From contig CAMFKE010000005.1 in the NCBI GenBank assembly GCA_945957395.1, positions 126,001-190,000 on the forward strand: DNA of 64,000 nt. Reading direction: 5' to 3'. A program made the position numbers and the translations under genes. The notes under the pieces are model-generated. The model did no database searches, was not told the origin of the DNA, and worked only from the letters and a program-made list of their open reading frames with translations. Below, one piece after another: positions 30,172 to 38,829 of this stretch. This DNA comes from an uncultured Opitutia bacterium (lineage in GTDB: Bacteria; Verrucomicrobiota; Verrucomicrobiia; Opitutales; UBA953). Within the stretch, counting starts at the first letter, position 1. The number at the start of each line of letters is the position of its first letter.

Positions 30172-31056
30172 ATGCCTCACTCCGCCCTCATCGAAAAAGC
30201 CAAGGTCCTCATCGAGGCCCTTCCCTACATCCAGAAGTTCCGCGGCAACACCTTCGTCATCAAGTACGGCGGCAGCTTCATGGACGACCCGAACCCCGAG
30301 GTGCGCGCGGCCGTGGCTGTCGACCTCGTGTTCCTGGCGGCCGTCGGCATCCGCACCGTCGTCGTGCACGGCGGCGGCAAGGCCATCACCCGCGCCGTCG
30401 AAAAGGCCGGCCTCAAGACCGAGTGGCGCGGCGGCATGCGCGTGACCGACCAGGACACCGTCAAGATCGTCGAGGCCACGCTCAACGGCGAGACCAACAA
30501 GGACATCTGCGACATCATCCGCTCCTGCGGCGGCAACCCGCAGGGCATCCACGGCAACGCCGTCAACCTCTGCGAAAAGCTCTTCGGCGAGGACGAGAAC
30601 GGCCGCCCGGTGGACATCGGCTATGTCGGCGACATCAAGTTCGTGAAGACGAAGATCATCAAGAAGGCCCTCGACGACGGCTTCATCCCCGTCATCTCGC
30701 CCATCGCCGTGGACGAGGACGACCAGCCCTACAACACCAACGCCGACGTGGCCGCCGCCGCCGTGGCCGCGTCGCTGAAGGCGCGCCGTCTGGTGTTCAT
30801 GAGCGATGTTCCCGGCCTGATGCTCGACCACAAGAAGCCCGAGACCCTCATCTCCTCGCTCAAGGTCGGCGACGTCGCCCGCCTGAAGCAGGAAGGCGTC
30901 ATCGCCGGCGGCATGATCCCGAAGGTGGACTCCGCCGTGAAGGCCCTGCAGGCCGGCGTGCGCCGCGTGCACTTCGTGGACGGGCGCATCCCGCACTCCG
31001 TGCTGCTAGAAATCTTCACCGACAAGGGCATCGGCACCGAAATCGTGCACGGCTAA
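30172..31056 (+). CDS. argB: Acetylglutamate kinase
   Basis: The 294-residue protein has the amino-acid-kinase motifs [12 protein letters not shown] (phosphate-binding Lys) and [18 protein letters not shown], then [18 protein letters not shown], which binds ATP. It phosphorylates N-acetylglutamate, the second and often controlled step of arginine synthesis. The N-terminal helix [18 protein letters not shown] is of the type that makes arginine-sensitive hexamers in other species. It ends in a shared terminator with the convergent ABC transporter gene. Confidence 0.96.
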   Translation: MPHSALIEKAKVLIEALPYIQKFRGNTFVIKYGGSFMDDPNPEVRAAVAVDLVFLAAVGIRTVVVHGGGKAITRAVEKAGLKTEWRGGMRVTDQDTVKIVEATLNGETNKDICDIIRSCGGNPQGIHGNAVNLCEKLFGEDENGRPVDIGYVGDIKFVKTKIIKKALDDGFIPVISPIAVDEDDQPYNTNADVAAAAVAASLKARRLVFMSDVPGLMLDHKKPETLISSLKVGDVARLKQEGVIAGGMIPKVDSAVKALQAGVRRVHFVDGRIPHSVLLEIFTDKGIGTEIVHG

Positions 31057-31082
31057 GCCGACGCACCTCCGATTCCCGGATA

Positions 31083-31120
31083 AAAAAGGCGGCGCCCCAT
31101 ACGGGACGCCGCCTTTGTTC
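31083..31120. terminator. Bidirectional terminator between argB and the ABC ATPase gene
   Basis: The stem pairs AAAGGCGGCG (31085-31094) with CGCCGCCTTT (31107-31116), extended inside by CCC/GGG. Runs of A upstream and T downstream let it serve both convergent genes. Confidence 0.85.
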
Positions 31121-31136
31121 TATCCGTTCCGCACGC

Positions 31137-31832
31137 TCAGGAATGAAGCGCGCCGGCCGTCTTGATGCGGCCGTCCTCGAGCGCGAGTATGCGGTCGCAG
31201 GCGGCCGCATGACGCTCGTTGTGCGTGGAGAGGATCACGGTGATGCCGGTCTCCGTCACGAGCTTGCGGAAGAGCGCGATGACGGCCTCGCCGTTGGCCT
31301 TGTCGAGGTTGCCCGTGGGCTCGTCGGCGATGAGGATGGACGGCTTGGCGAGCAAGGCGCGGGCGATGGCGGTGCGCTGCATCTGCCCGCCCGAGATCTC
31401 GCCCGGGCGGTGGTCGGCGCGTTCCGCCAGGCCCACGGTCTCCAACACGCGCAGGGTCTCGGCGCGGTCGGCGGGGCGGCGAAGGAACAGCAGGGGAAGC
31501 TCCACATTCTCGGCCACGGTGAGCGTGGGCAGCAGGTGGAACTTTTGGAAAACGAAGCCGAGGACGCCGCGCCGGGCCGCCACGAGCTCGGACTCGGGAA
31601 GCCCGTCCACCCGGCGGCCGGCCACGCTGAGCTCGCCGGAGGTGGGAGCGTCGAGACAGGAGAGCAGGTTGATGAGCGTCGTTTTGCCCGAGCCGGAAGG
31701 GCCGGTCACGGCGAGCATCTCGCCGGCGCGGATGTCGAGATCCACGCCGTCGAGGGCCTTCACGACTTCGGCGCCGCGCCGGTATTGCCGGGTAAGGCTG
31801 CGCGCGCTGATGAGGGGAGAAAGGTTGTTCAT
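31137..31832 (-). CDS. ABC transporter ATP-binding protein, LolD/MacB type
   Basis: The 231-residue product has the Walker A motif GPSGSGKTT (44-52), signature ISGGQMQRTAIARAL, Walker B ILIADEPTGNLD and the switch His in ILSTHN. These match the MacB/LolD/FtsE group, which drive mechanotransmission permeases rather than solute channels. The FtsX-type permease gene lies upstream on the same strand; 176 bases with a purine/pyrimidine dyad separate them. Cargo unknown. Confidence 0.93.
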   Translation of the reverse strand: MNNLSPLISARSLTRQYRRGAEVVKALDGVDLDIRAGEMLAVTGPSGSGKTTLINLLSCLDAPTSGELSVAGRRVDGLPESELVAARRGVLGFVFQKFHLLPTLTVAENVELPLLFLRRPADRAETLRVLETVGLAERADHRPGEISGGQMQRTAIARALLAKPSILIADEPTGNLDKANGEAVIALFRKLVTETGITVILSTHNERHAAACDRILALEDGRIKTAGALHS

Positions 31833-31878
31833 GGAAATGGCTTTTGCGGGATGGGTTACTTCGAAGTCAGGATTTGAG

Positions 31879-31996
31879 GCAGCAGGGAGCAGGCAGCGGG
31901 AGAGCGAGGATTCGCGTTTTCATGGTCGGGAAATTCCGTTCCTCTCGGCTCACAGATCGGCGGCGCCCACTTCCCACTGCCCCCTCCTACTCCCTT
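31879..31996. repeat. Imperfect purine/pyrimidine dyad between permease and ATPase genes
   Basis: A purine-rich arm (GCAGCAGGGAGCAGGCAGCG, from 31879) faces a pyrimidine-rich arm (CTTCCCACTGCCCCCTCC, up to 31996). Pairing is partial. The style resembles the dyads between the arg genes. The 176-base gap holds no gene. Confidence 0.45.
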
Positions 31997-32008
31997 CACA
32001 AAACAGGG

Positions 32009-33253
32009 TTACTCGCCTTCGCGGATGGCTTCGACAGGGTGCAGCGAGGCGGCTCGCCAGGCGGGCCAGATGCCGGTGACCAGTCCGAGCACGACGGCGC
32101 CGAGCATGGCGGCACCGAGCAGCGCCGGAGTGATGAGCACGAGCGAATCGCTCACGCCCAGATCGATGAGCCGGCGTATCACGCCCTCCACCGCGCCGGA
32201 GCCCACGACCGCCAGCAGACAGCCGGCCGCGCCGGCGACGACGCACAGCAGAAGCGTTTCCAGCCACACGAGGCGGAAGATGTCCGCGCGGCTCGCGCCC
32301 ACGGCCTTCATCACGCCGATCTCCCCGGTGCGCTCGTACACGCTCATCACGATGGAGTTCATCACACCGATGGCGGCCACGACCACGGCGATGAGCGCGA
32401 CGGCGGCGATCATGGCCTGAGCCGTGCCCACGAGGCTCACGAGCGTGCCCTTGACCTGCTCCAGGCTCACGACCTGCACCTCGGGCAGTTTCAGCCAGCG
32501 CCCCTCGAACTCGCGCAGCTTCACACCTGAAAACTCCTTCAGCTTCACACCCACGATGGTCAGCTCGTTCGCGCGTCCGAAGAGTTTTTGAGCCGTCTTA
32601 AGCGGAACAAACACGCCGCCGTCGTCCTGCGAGCCGGTGCGTTCCAGAACGCCGACGACCTTGAACTTGTGTTGAACGGGAGCGACCGCGCCGTTGGGCG
32701 TGACGGTCATATAGAAATCGTCGCCGACCTTGCGCTGCTCGTACTCGGCGACCTCGAAACCGAGCACGATCTCGGTCTCGGCCGTATCCGAGAACCACCG
32801 GCCGCCGTCGTATCCGGCGCCCCCTTGGAATCGCACCCAGGGCTTCATCGTCACGAACGACTCGCGTTCGATGCCGTTCACGATGGCGAAACTCTTCGCG
32901 GCGTCATCACGGATGGACGACGCCTCCTTCTCGGCCACGCCGACGAAGATGGGCGTGATGGAGGAGACGGAGGCGTCGGTCTCGATTTTCGCCTTCGTGT
33001 CCTCGGGCAGGTAGAGCAGACCGGTGCCGCCCTTGAGCATCATGGTGGCCGCCTCGTAGGGGCAGCCCTTCGCCATGATCATCACCTGGAAGCCGAGCCG
33101 TTCGATACTGTTGGAGATGGCGCGCTTGTAGCCGAGGTTGAAGCCGCCGAGGCTCACCGCCACGGCCACCGCGAGCGCGACGCCCAGCACGGTGAGGCCG
33201 GTGCGCACGGGGCGCCGCCAAAGGTTTTTGAGGGCGAGATTGCCGAAATTCAT
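32009..33253 (-). CDS. ABC transporter permease, FtsX/MacB type
   Basis: The 414-residue protein has the MacB-like layout: one N-terminal membrane helix (TGLTVLGVALAVAVAVSLGG), a periplasmic domain of about 230 residues, then three membrane helices (MIAAVALIAVVVAAIGVMNS; ETLLLCVVAGAAGCLLAVVG; ALLGAAMLGAVVLGLVTGIW). GEIGVMKAVGAS is the FtsX-family coupling block. It ends in RAASLHPVEAIREGE, typical of the family. It should work with the ATPase encoded downstream and perhaps with the periplasmic and outer-membrane proteins encoded just upstream. Confidence 0.92.
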   Translation of the reverse strand: MNFGNLALKNLWRRPVRTGLTVLGVALAVAVAVSLGGFNLGYKRAISNSIERLGFQVMIMAKGCPYEAATMMLKGGTGLLYLPEDTKAKIETDASVSSITPIFVGVAEKEASSIRDDAAKSFAIVNGIERESFVTMKPWVRFQGGAGYDGGRWFSDTAETEIVLGFEVAEYEQRKVGDDFYMTVTPNGAVAPVQHKFKVVGVLERTGSQDDGGVFVPLKTAQKLFGRANELTIVGVKLKEFSGVKLREFEGRWLKLPEVQVVSLEQVKGTLVSLVGTAQAMIAAVALIAVVVAAIGVMNSIVMSVYERTGEIGVMKAVGASRADIFRLVWLETLLLCVVAGAAGCLLAVVGSGAVEGVIRRLIDLGVSDSLVLITPALLGAAMLGAVVLGLVTGIWPAWRAASLHPVEAIREGE

Positions 33254-33265
33254 GAGCGGTCGTGC

Positions 33266-33667
33266 TTAGGGCTTTTTGAAGTCCACGGACTTGCCGATGA
33301 ACATGTGCTTGTCGCCGTAGCGGATGAGGCGCCCCTCGACGGTCGCGATGTCGCCGATATGCATGGGCAGATCCGGAGTGTAGTCGCCCATCTCCACCTT
33401 CAGTTCGGCACCGGTGTCCGATTTCAGATAAAACCAGCAACCGCGAGCCGGGCACTGACGCGTGATTTCCCCGGAGATGCGCACATCGCCGGCGAGCGCC
33501 GACTCAGGATCGGCAACGATGTCGCCAAGCGCGACGGAGGGCACGGCGGGGTCGAACGGCACGCCGTGGTGTTCGACTCCGCCGCCGCGCACCAGAAGCC
33601 AGGCGGCGGCGATACCAAGGAGCACAGCGGCGACCGCCGCGATGAGGATGGAGGTTTTCTTGTTCAT
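33266..33667 (-). CDS. Exported OB-fold-like protein (DUF4920-like)
   Basis: The 133-residue product has an N-terminal membrane anchor or signal (TSILIAAVAAVLLGIAAAWLL) and then a domain with the block GEITRQCPARGCWFYLKS. A Cys-x4-Gly-Cys-Trp pattern of this kind is seen in small periplasmic OB-fold proteins such as DUF4920, and GDIATVEGRLIRYGDKHMF fits an OB strand. The paired Cys residues could bind metal or form a disulfide. It sits 12 bases upstream of the permease gene and 7 downstream of the next, so it belongs to one operon. Function unknown. Confidence 0.7.
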   Translation of the reverse strand: MNKKTSILIAAVAAVLLGIAAAWLLVRGGGVEHHGVPFDPAVPSVALGDIVADPESALAGDVRISGEITRQCPARGCWFYLKSDTGAELKVEMGDYTPDLPMHIGDIATVEGRLIRYGDKHMFIGKSVDFKKP

Positions 33668-33674
33668 AAGATCT

Positions 33675-34409
33675 TCAGTTGGATGTGGGGCGGGTCGCCG
33701 GCGCTTCCGCCGGCTTGGCGCGCGCGGCGAGCGCCTCGCGCGATTTCTCGAAGAAGGGCTCGTGGCGCAGGTCGAAGGCGAAGATGTCCAGCAGCAGCAG
33801 ATTCTTGCGCAGACCGCGCATCGACGAAGCGAAGTCAGCGGCGCCGTCGGCGGGCAGGTTGGGCGGCGGAAGAAGCACCTTGGCGAGCGGGTCGGCGGGC
33901 GAATCCGGCGCGGCGACCGCGTAGTAGTCGTGCTTGTAGAAGTCCGCCAGGGTGAGCCCGGTGAAGCGCGCGCGGAACGCCTTGTCGCGCAGCGCCTTGC
34001 CCGCCGGGCTTTCGAGCCGCTGGAAAAAGAGCGTGCGCACCTTGGCGGTGTCGGGCTCGGCGGCGACGAAGAGCTGGATGACGCCGCCCTTGCCGGGGAC
34101 ATTCACGCCGTGGACATACCCGATGCGCGCGTCGCCCTTGAAAACCGAATACAGCGTGTAGGGCGTGTCGTACGCCTCATAGATCGCGTCGAGCGGGCCC
34201 GCCCGTTCGCGCAGTTTCTCATAGTGCGCGGCGCCGTCCTTCATCCGCGGCAGCTCGCGCACCTCCTCGCGGTACGAAGTCATTTCCGGGTACAGGTATT
34301 TGAGATCGGCTGCGGGGTTGCTCAGCGTGCAGCCGATGGCGGCGAACGCCGGAGAAACGAGAGCGAGCGGAGCGGCGAGGAGGGCTGTCGTGCGGAGGAA
34401 AAGGTTCAT
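33675..34409 (-). CDS. Secreted FMN-binding-domain-like protein of unknown function
   Basis: The 244-residue product has a signal peptide (MNLFLRTTALLAAPLALVSPAFA). Its core, YTLYSVFKGDARIGYVHGVN then GGVIQLFVAAEPD and FTGLTLADFYKHDYY, recalls periplasmic FMN-binding-domain proteins of the RnfG/NosR kind, where a substrate-like loop follows two such strands. The covalent flavin motif S(T/S)GAT is not visible, so cofactor binding is doubtful. It lies between a porin gene and the OB-fold gene, 8 to 9 bases from each, clearly in the same operon. The family call is tentative. Confidence 0.6.
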   Translation of the reverse strand: MNLFLRTTALLAAPLALVSPAFAAIGCTLSNPAADLKYLYPEMTSYREEVRELPRMKDGAAHYEKLRERAGPLDAIYEAYDTPYTLYSVFKGDARIGYVHGVNVPGKGGVIQLFVAAEPDTAKVRTLFFQRLESPAGKALRDKAFRARFTGLTLADFYKHDYYAVAAPDSPADPLAKVLLPPPNLPADGAADFASSMRGLRKNLLLLDIFAFDLRHEPFFEKSREALAARAKPAEAPATRPTSN

Positions 34410-34417
34410 GGGGAGGG

Positions 34418-35647
34418 TTACCAGTAACGGTAGTATTGAAGGGTGAAGAGGGTGTCGCGCGGACCGGCGTTGCGCTGCAGCTGTTGCTCCACACCCAGCG
34501 TGATCGCGTGGATGTTGGCGTTGCCGACATCGTTGGCGAAGTACCACGAGGCGTTCACGATGACGGAACTTTCGTGGCGCCCGGGCGTGGCGCCGCCCAT
34601 GCCGGCCGAGCCGATGTCCTGCCAGAAGTGCCGGTACTGCGCCGCCACGCCCCAACGGCGGTCCGAGGAGAGCCAGTCGGCCTGCACGAGGCCGGTGAGC
34701 ACGGCGTCGTGCTCGTCCTGCCCCGCGCTGAACTCGCCGGTGAGCGTGACCGTGCCGGCGTCGGTCGCGAAGCGCTTGCGCACATCCGGTCCGACGCGCC
34801 AGGTGCGCACGACGGAGTCGCCGCGCGAAGCCGCCATGACACTCGGGCTGCGCATGACGGCCTCCATGGAGACGCGCTCGCCCGCGAGGAGGGAGAAGCC
34901 GGCTTCGAATCCGCTTTCATACAGGGAGCGGCGGCCCGTGCCCAGCCGCACGGCGGCGAGACCGGACTGGCCCTTCATCGAGCTGTCGGCGCCGGAGCCG
35001 AGCGCGTAGTAGGCGTCGTAGGAGAAATCCTCGCCGAGCGCGCCATAGGCGCCGGCGTACCAGTCGCGCTCGAAGCCGAAATTGCGCTCATTGGAGAGCT
35101 GGGTGAGCGTGCCGTGCGTGTCGGTGGCGAGGTTAAGTCCGAACGGCACATAGAAGCGGCCGGCGCGCAGGTTCAGACGGCCTCCATCACCGAGAACATC
35201 GTAGAAATCGGCGTAGGCGTTGTGCGTCTCGTAGGACCAGCCGTCATGGTCGGCGCCCATGAGGTCGGAGGACACGGGTTTGTAATTGTCGCGGCGCACC
35301 AGGCGCCCTTGGTAATTCAGCCCGAGGAAGGTCTTGGTCGCCGTGGAAAACTTCTTCTGCACCTCGAAGCCCAGCGACTGCCGGCTGTACACGGAGCTCC
35401 AACCCTCGTCCGCGCGCACCGCCTCGCGACTCGCGCTGAACTGGGAAAACACCTCGTTGCGCCACAGGAAGTTGTCCCGCGTGAATTCGGAAAACCACGA
35501 CGAGGATGCCGCTGTCTCTCCGGCGTCGCCCATCGGTTTCGCCGACACCCCGGCGAACGGATCCTCGGCCTGCGCGCCGGCGTCGGCGACCGGCAGGGCG
35601 AGCGCGGCGAGGAGCAGCGCGGCGGGGATTTTCGAAGCGTTTCGCAT
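34418..35647 (-). CDS. Outer-membrane porin-like protein
   Basis: The 409-residue product starts with a signal peptide (MRNASKIPAALLLAALALPV, cleavage near AGAQA). LNLRAGRFYVPFGLNLATD is the block common to phosphate-selective-porin-like and related barrels, and the chain ends in DTLFTLQYYRYW, with a terminal aromatic for BAM. Alternating strands throughout predict 16-18 strands. It is the first gene of the minus-strand set that continues with the secreted protein, OB-fold protein, permease and ATPase, so it may be the outer-membrane exit or entry for that system. Confidence 0.83.
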   Translation of the reverse strand: MRNASKIPAALLLAALALPVADAGAQAEDPFAGVSAKPMGDAGETAASSSWFSEFTRDNFLWRNEVFSQFSASREAVRADEGWSSVYSRQSLGFEVQKKFSTATKTFLGLNYQGRLVRRDNYKPVSSDLMGADHDGWSYETHNAYADFYDVLGDGGRLNLRAGRFYVPFGLNLATDTHGTLTQLSNERNFGFERDWYAGAYGALGEDFSYDAYYALGSGADSSMKGQSGLAAVRLGTGRRSLYESGFEAGFSLLAGERVSMEAVMRSPSVMAASRGDSVVRTWRVGPDVRKRFATDAGTVTLTGEFSAGQDEHDAVLTGLVQADWLSSDRRWGVAAQYRHFWQDIGSAGMGGATPGRHESSVIVNASWYFANDVGNANIHAITLGVEQQLQRNAGPRDTLFTLQYYRYW

Positions 35648-35809
35648 AATGGCTATAACCCCGCGGAAGCCATTCCTCCCCTTAAATTTCTCAAAATCCC
35701 GGGTCCGGAAAGGCCGCCACAGCGGGTTTCGGCACGATAACCGGGCCGCATCGCGCCGCAAGCGTCGGAACGAATGCGCATGGAGGCGCGCCCCCACCCC
35801 GCCCCGGTA

Positions 35810-38398
35810 TCACTCGCCGGCCTCGTCCGCTACGGGCTCGGGGGACTCGGACAGCGCGATCAGCGACTCGAGGGTCGGGAAGTGCGCCTTCCAGTCGGAG
35901 AGGTCGGGGATTTCGCCGACGATGCGGTCGAAGAGCTCGCGCTTGGCGTCCTTGAGCCTGGCGATGCGGTCCTCGACCGTATCCGTGGCTGTCATACGGT
36001 AGACGAACACGGTCTTCTCGCGCCCGATGCGGTGCACGCGGTCGACCGCCTGCGCCTCGACGGCGGGATTCCACCACGGGTCGAGCAGGAAGACATAATC
36101 GCCGGCCGTGAGCGTCACGCCCGTGCCGCCCGCGCGCAGGCTCACGAGGATGATCGCGGAGCCCCTGGCCTTCTGAAAATCCGACACGGGCCCGCCGCGC
36201 TCGCGCGTCTCGCCTGTCAGCTCGTACACGGGCGTGTCCGGGAAACGCGACACGAGCCCGGCCTTCACACGCCCCAGCAGCGTGGTGAACTGGCTGAACA
36301 CGACCGCCTTGCGGCCCGCCGCCGTGATCTCCGCGAGTTTGTCGAACAGGATGAGAAGCTTGCCCGACTGTTCCGGCGGCGTGTCGGCGCGCCAGGGCAG
36401 CAGGCCCGGATCGCACGCCGCCTGGCGCAGGCGCGTGAGCAGGGAAAGGAAGTTCAACGAGCTGGCCGCCTCTCCGGGCGCGGCGCCGCCGAACTCCTCG
36501 AGCCCGCCACGCACCAGACGCGCGTACTCCTCGCGCTGTAGGTCGGTGAGCGGGCATGGCAGCACCGACTCCACCTTCTCCGGCAGGTCCGTGGCGACCT
36601 CGCGCTTGGTGCGGCGCAGCACGAACGGCGCGATCTGCGCGCGCAGGCGTTCGGAGGCCTTGCCCGAGTCGGTGACAAACCCGGCCTCGAAACCTTTGCG
36701 GCGGCCGAGCAGCCCGGGCATGAGGAACCGGAAAAGCGCCCAAAGGTCGCCGGGCCTGTTTTCCACAGGCGTCCCGGACAGCGCCACGCGGTGAGCGGCG
36801 CGGATGGCGAGACACGCCTGCGTCACCTTCGCCTCGGGGTTCTTGATGAACTGCGCCTCGTCGAGCACGGCGTAGCCGAAGCGACGGGACTCCAGTTGCG
36901 CCTTGTGCCGGCGCAGTTGCGAATAGCTGGCGATCCACACGCGCGGCTCCGGCTGTTCGTCGAGCCGGCGACCGCGCGTGAGCACCGACACCGGCGTGCC
37001 CGGGAAGAATTTCTGAATCTCGGCGCGCCACACCGGCACCACGCTCGCGGGGCACACGATGAGTGCCGGCGCCTCCACCGGACGCACGGCGAGCACGAGC
37101 GAGAGCACCTGCAGCGTCTTGCCCAGACCCATCTCGTCCGCCAACAGCGGGTGCGCTCCTCGCTCGGCCTGATGCGAGAGCCAGGCGACCCCCGAACGCT
37201 GGTACGGGCGAAGGAAATCCGGGGCGGCGGCGCCGGGCCTGGGCGGCGCCAGCAACGCCTCTTTCCAGGCCAGAAGCGCGTCATCGGCGTCCACCTTGAG
37301 CGACTCGTCGCGGAACAAGGAAAGCAACAGGTAGCGGGGCAGCGCGCCCCTGCCGGCATCCGGCCAGTCGGCCGCAAGCTCGGCGCGGCGCTTGGAAAGG
37401 CGTACGAGCCCGCGCCCCGGCACGAGGGCCACGCCCTCGCCGTGGCGGAGCAGCCGCCGCGTGGTGTCGGCCTCAAACCAGTCGCCGTCGAGCCCGAGGC
37501 GCCACTCCAGCTCAAACGCGGCGTCCGGGTCGTCCACGGCCTCCGGCGCGTCCAGGTCACCCGATTCGGGACGGACGCTGGAGAGCACGGCCTCCAGGTC
37601 GAGCTCGCGCACGCCGCGCTCGAAGCAGCGCAGGGCGTCGGTCCCCTCGAGCGCGAACTTCTCGCGCCAGCGGGGAAGCTCGTCGCGCACGAAGCGCGGC
37701 AGGGTCTCCAAGGCCTCCAGGCGGTAATTCGCATGACGGGCATCGAAGGTGAAGCGGAACTTACGCGCCAGCGTGGCCAGCCGCAGGAGCGACTCGCGAT
37801 CCGCCGAGACGAGCGTCGAGGGCCCGGGTGCGCCCACGCCGTAGGCGGGACGACGCGCACGCCCCGGCTCGTCCCACTTGGCGGTGAAGAGCAAGGCGTC
37901 CTCGCGTACGGAAAAAATCAGGACGAGCCGGCGCGGCGAAGCGTCTTGCGCCGGAACCGCGGCCTTCGCCACAGGGGCGAGCGCGGGCTGCGCAGGCTCA
38001 GGCGAAGCGACGCCGGGGCCGGGGCCGGACGCGGGGGCGGGCCTGGGCGGTTCGCCCCGCAGAACCGGCGTCTCCAGAACCAGGAGTTCCTCGACCTCGT
38101 ACAAGGCGGCCACGGCGAGCGCGTTGTTGTGCATGGGCCGGTCCAGGGAGCCGCGCCAGTGAAGGCCGTCGTCCTTCCAATCGAACACCACATGCGCCGA
38201 GACGCCGTCCCAGGCGCCGGACACCACGACCTCGTCGCGACCCAGCGAAACCTCGCGAATGCACCCTTGCCGATAAAGTTCGCGGCCCGCCTCGACCTCC
38301 TCGCGCGCGAAGCGGTGCTCCCAGGGCGACGCGAGTCGGTCGAGCCAGAGCTCCAGGGCTGCGCGGGTGTAGTTTCGCCGGGAGGGACGAGGGTTCAT
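35810..38398 (-). CDS. SNF2-family DNA helicase/translocase
   Basis: The 862-residue protein has all SNF2 motifs: LLADEMGLGKTLQVLSLVLA (I), IASYSQLRRH (Ib region), VLDEAQFIKNP (II, DEAQ), ALSGTPVENRPGDLWALF (III), VFSQFTTLLGRV (IV), LVSLRAGGTGVTLTAGDYVF (V) and EAQAVDRVHRIGREKTV (VI). About 370 residues precede the helicase core, from MNPRPSRRNYTRAALELWL, with a Pro/Ala-rich linker (SGPGPGVASPEPAQPALAP). No SWIM-type cysteine cluster is evident. Bacterial members (HepA/RapA relatives) remodel protein-DNA complexes; the role here is not determined. It is divergent from the glutaredoxin-like gene. Confidence 0.93.
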   Translation of the reverse strand: MNPRPSRRNYTRAALELWLDRLASPWEHRFAREEVEAGRELYRQGCIREVSLGRDEVVVSGAWDGVSAHVVFDWKDDGLHWRGSLDRPMHNNALAVAALYEVEELLVLETPVLRGEPPRPAPASGPGPGVASPEPAQPALAPVAKAAVPAQDASPRRLVLIFSVREDALLFTAKWDEPGRARRPAYGVGAPGPSTLVSADRESLLRLATLARKFRFTFDARHANYRLEALETLPRFVRDELPRWREKFALEGTDALRCFERGVRELDLEAVLSSVRPESGDLDAPEAVDDPDAAFELEWRLGLDGDWFEADTTRRLLRHGEGVALVPGRGLVRLSKRRAELAADWPDAGRGALPRYLLLSLFRDESLKVDADDALLAWKEALLAPPRPGAAAPDFLRPYQRSGVAWLSHQAERGAHPLLADEMGLGKTLQVLSLVLAVRPVEAPALIVCPASVVPVWRAEIQKFFPGTPVSVLTRGRRLDEQPEPRVWIASYSQLRRHKAQLESRRFGYAVLDEAQFIKNPEAKVTQACLAIRAAHRVALSGTPVENRPGDLWALFRFLMPGLLGRRKGFEAGFVTDSGKASERLRAQIAPFVLRRTKREVATDLPEKVESVLPCPLTDLQREEYARLVRGGLEEFGGAAPGEAASSLNFLSLLTRLRQAACDPGLLPWRADTPPEQSGKLLILFDKLAEITAAGRKAVVFSQFTTLLGRVKAGLVSRFPDTPVYELTGETRERGGPVSDFQKARGSAIILVSLRAGGTGVTLTAGDYVFLLDPWWNPAVEAQAVDRVHRIGREKTVFVYRMTATDTVEDRIARLKDAKRELFDRIVGEIPDLSDWKAHFPTLESLIALSESPEPVADEAGE

Positions 38399-38549
38399 GG
38401 TAAAGGTAGGCGGCGCGCGCCGATGGGAAACCGGCGATTCAAGCACGCGCGACGCACCGGATTCCAGCCCTTTATCTCGCCCCCGCGACGCCTGCCGGCT
38501 TGCCCGCCCCCGGCGCCGATGTTTGAATGGAAAGGAACCCCAATCCCCG

Positions 38550-38825
38550 ATGAAACCGATTCTGTATGTAAAGAGCGGATGCCCCTGGTGCGTCAAAGCC
38601 CTGGAATTCTTCAACTCCCACGGAGTGAACCTCGATGTGCGCGATGTCCTCCGCAGCGAGGACGCCATGAGACGCATGGTGGATGTGAGCGGCCAGACCA
38701 AGTGCCCGACCTTCGAGTACAAGGACTTCGTGGTCGCCGATTTCAGCGTGGACGAGTTCCTCGACGCGCTCGACCACGAGCCAGAAATGAGGCGCGTGCT
38801 GGGCATCTCGGAAACCGAGGACTGA
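38550..38825 (+). CDS. Glutaredoxin-like protein
   Basis: The 91-residue product begins MKPILYVKSGCPWCVKALEF, with the CPWC redox motif after strand one, and has CPTFEYKDFVVADFS, including the cis-Pro that follows TKC. It should use glutathione or a similar thiol in disulfide exchange. ATG 38550 is preferred over upstream in-frame starts because the thioredoxin fold begins right there. The AI-2E family permease gene follows after 4 bases, so they are co-transcribed. Confidence 0.92.
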   Translation: MKPILYVKSGCPWCVKALEFFNSHGVNLDVRDVLRSEDAMRRMVDVSGQTKCPTFEYKDFVVADFSVDEFLDALDHEPEMRRVLGISETED

Positions 38826-38829
38826 TCGC

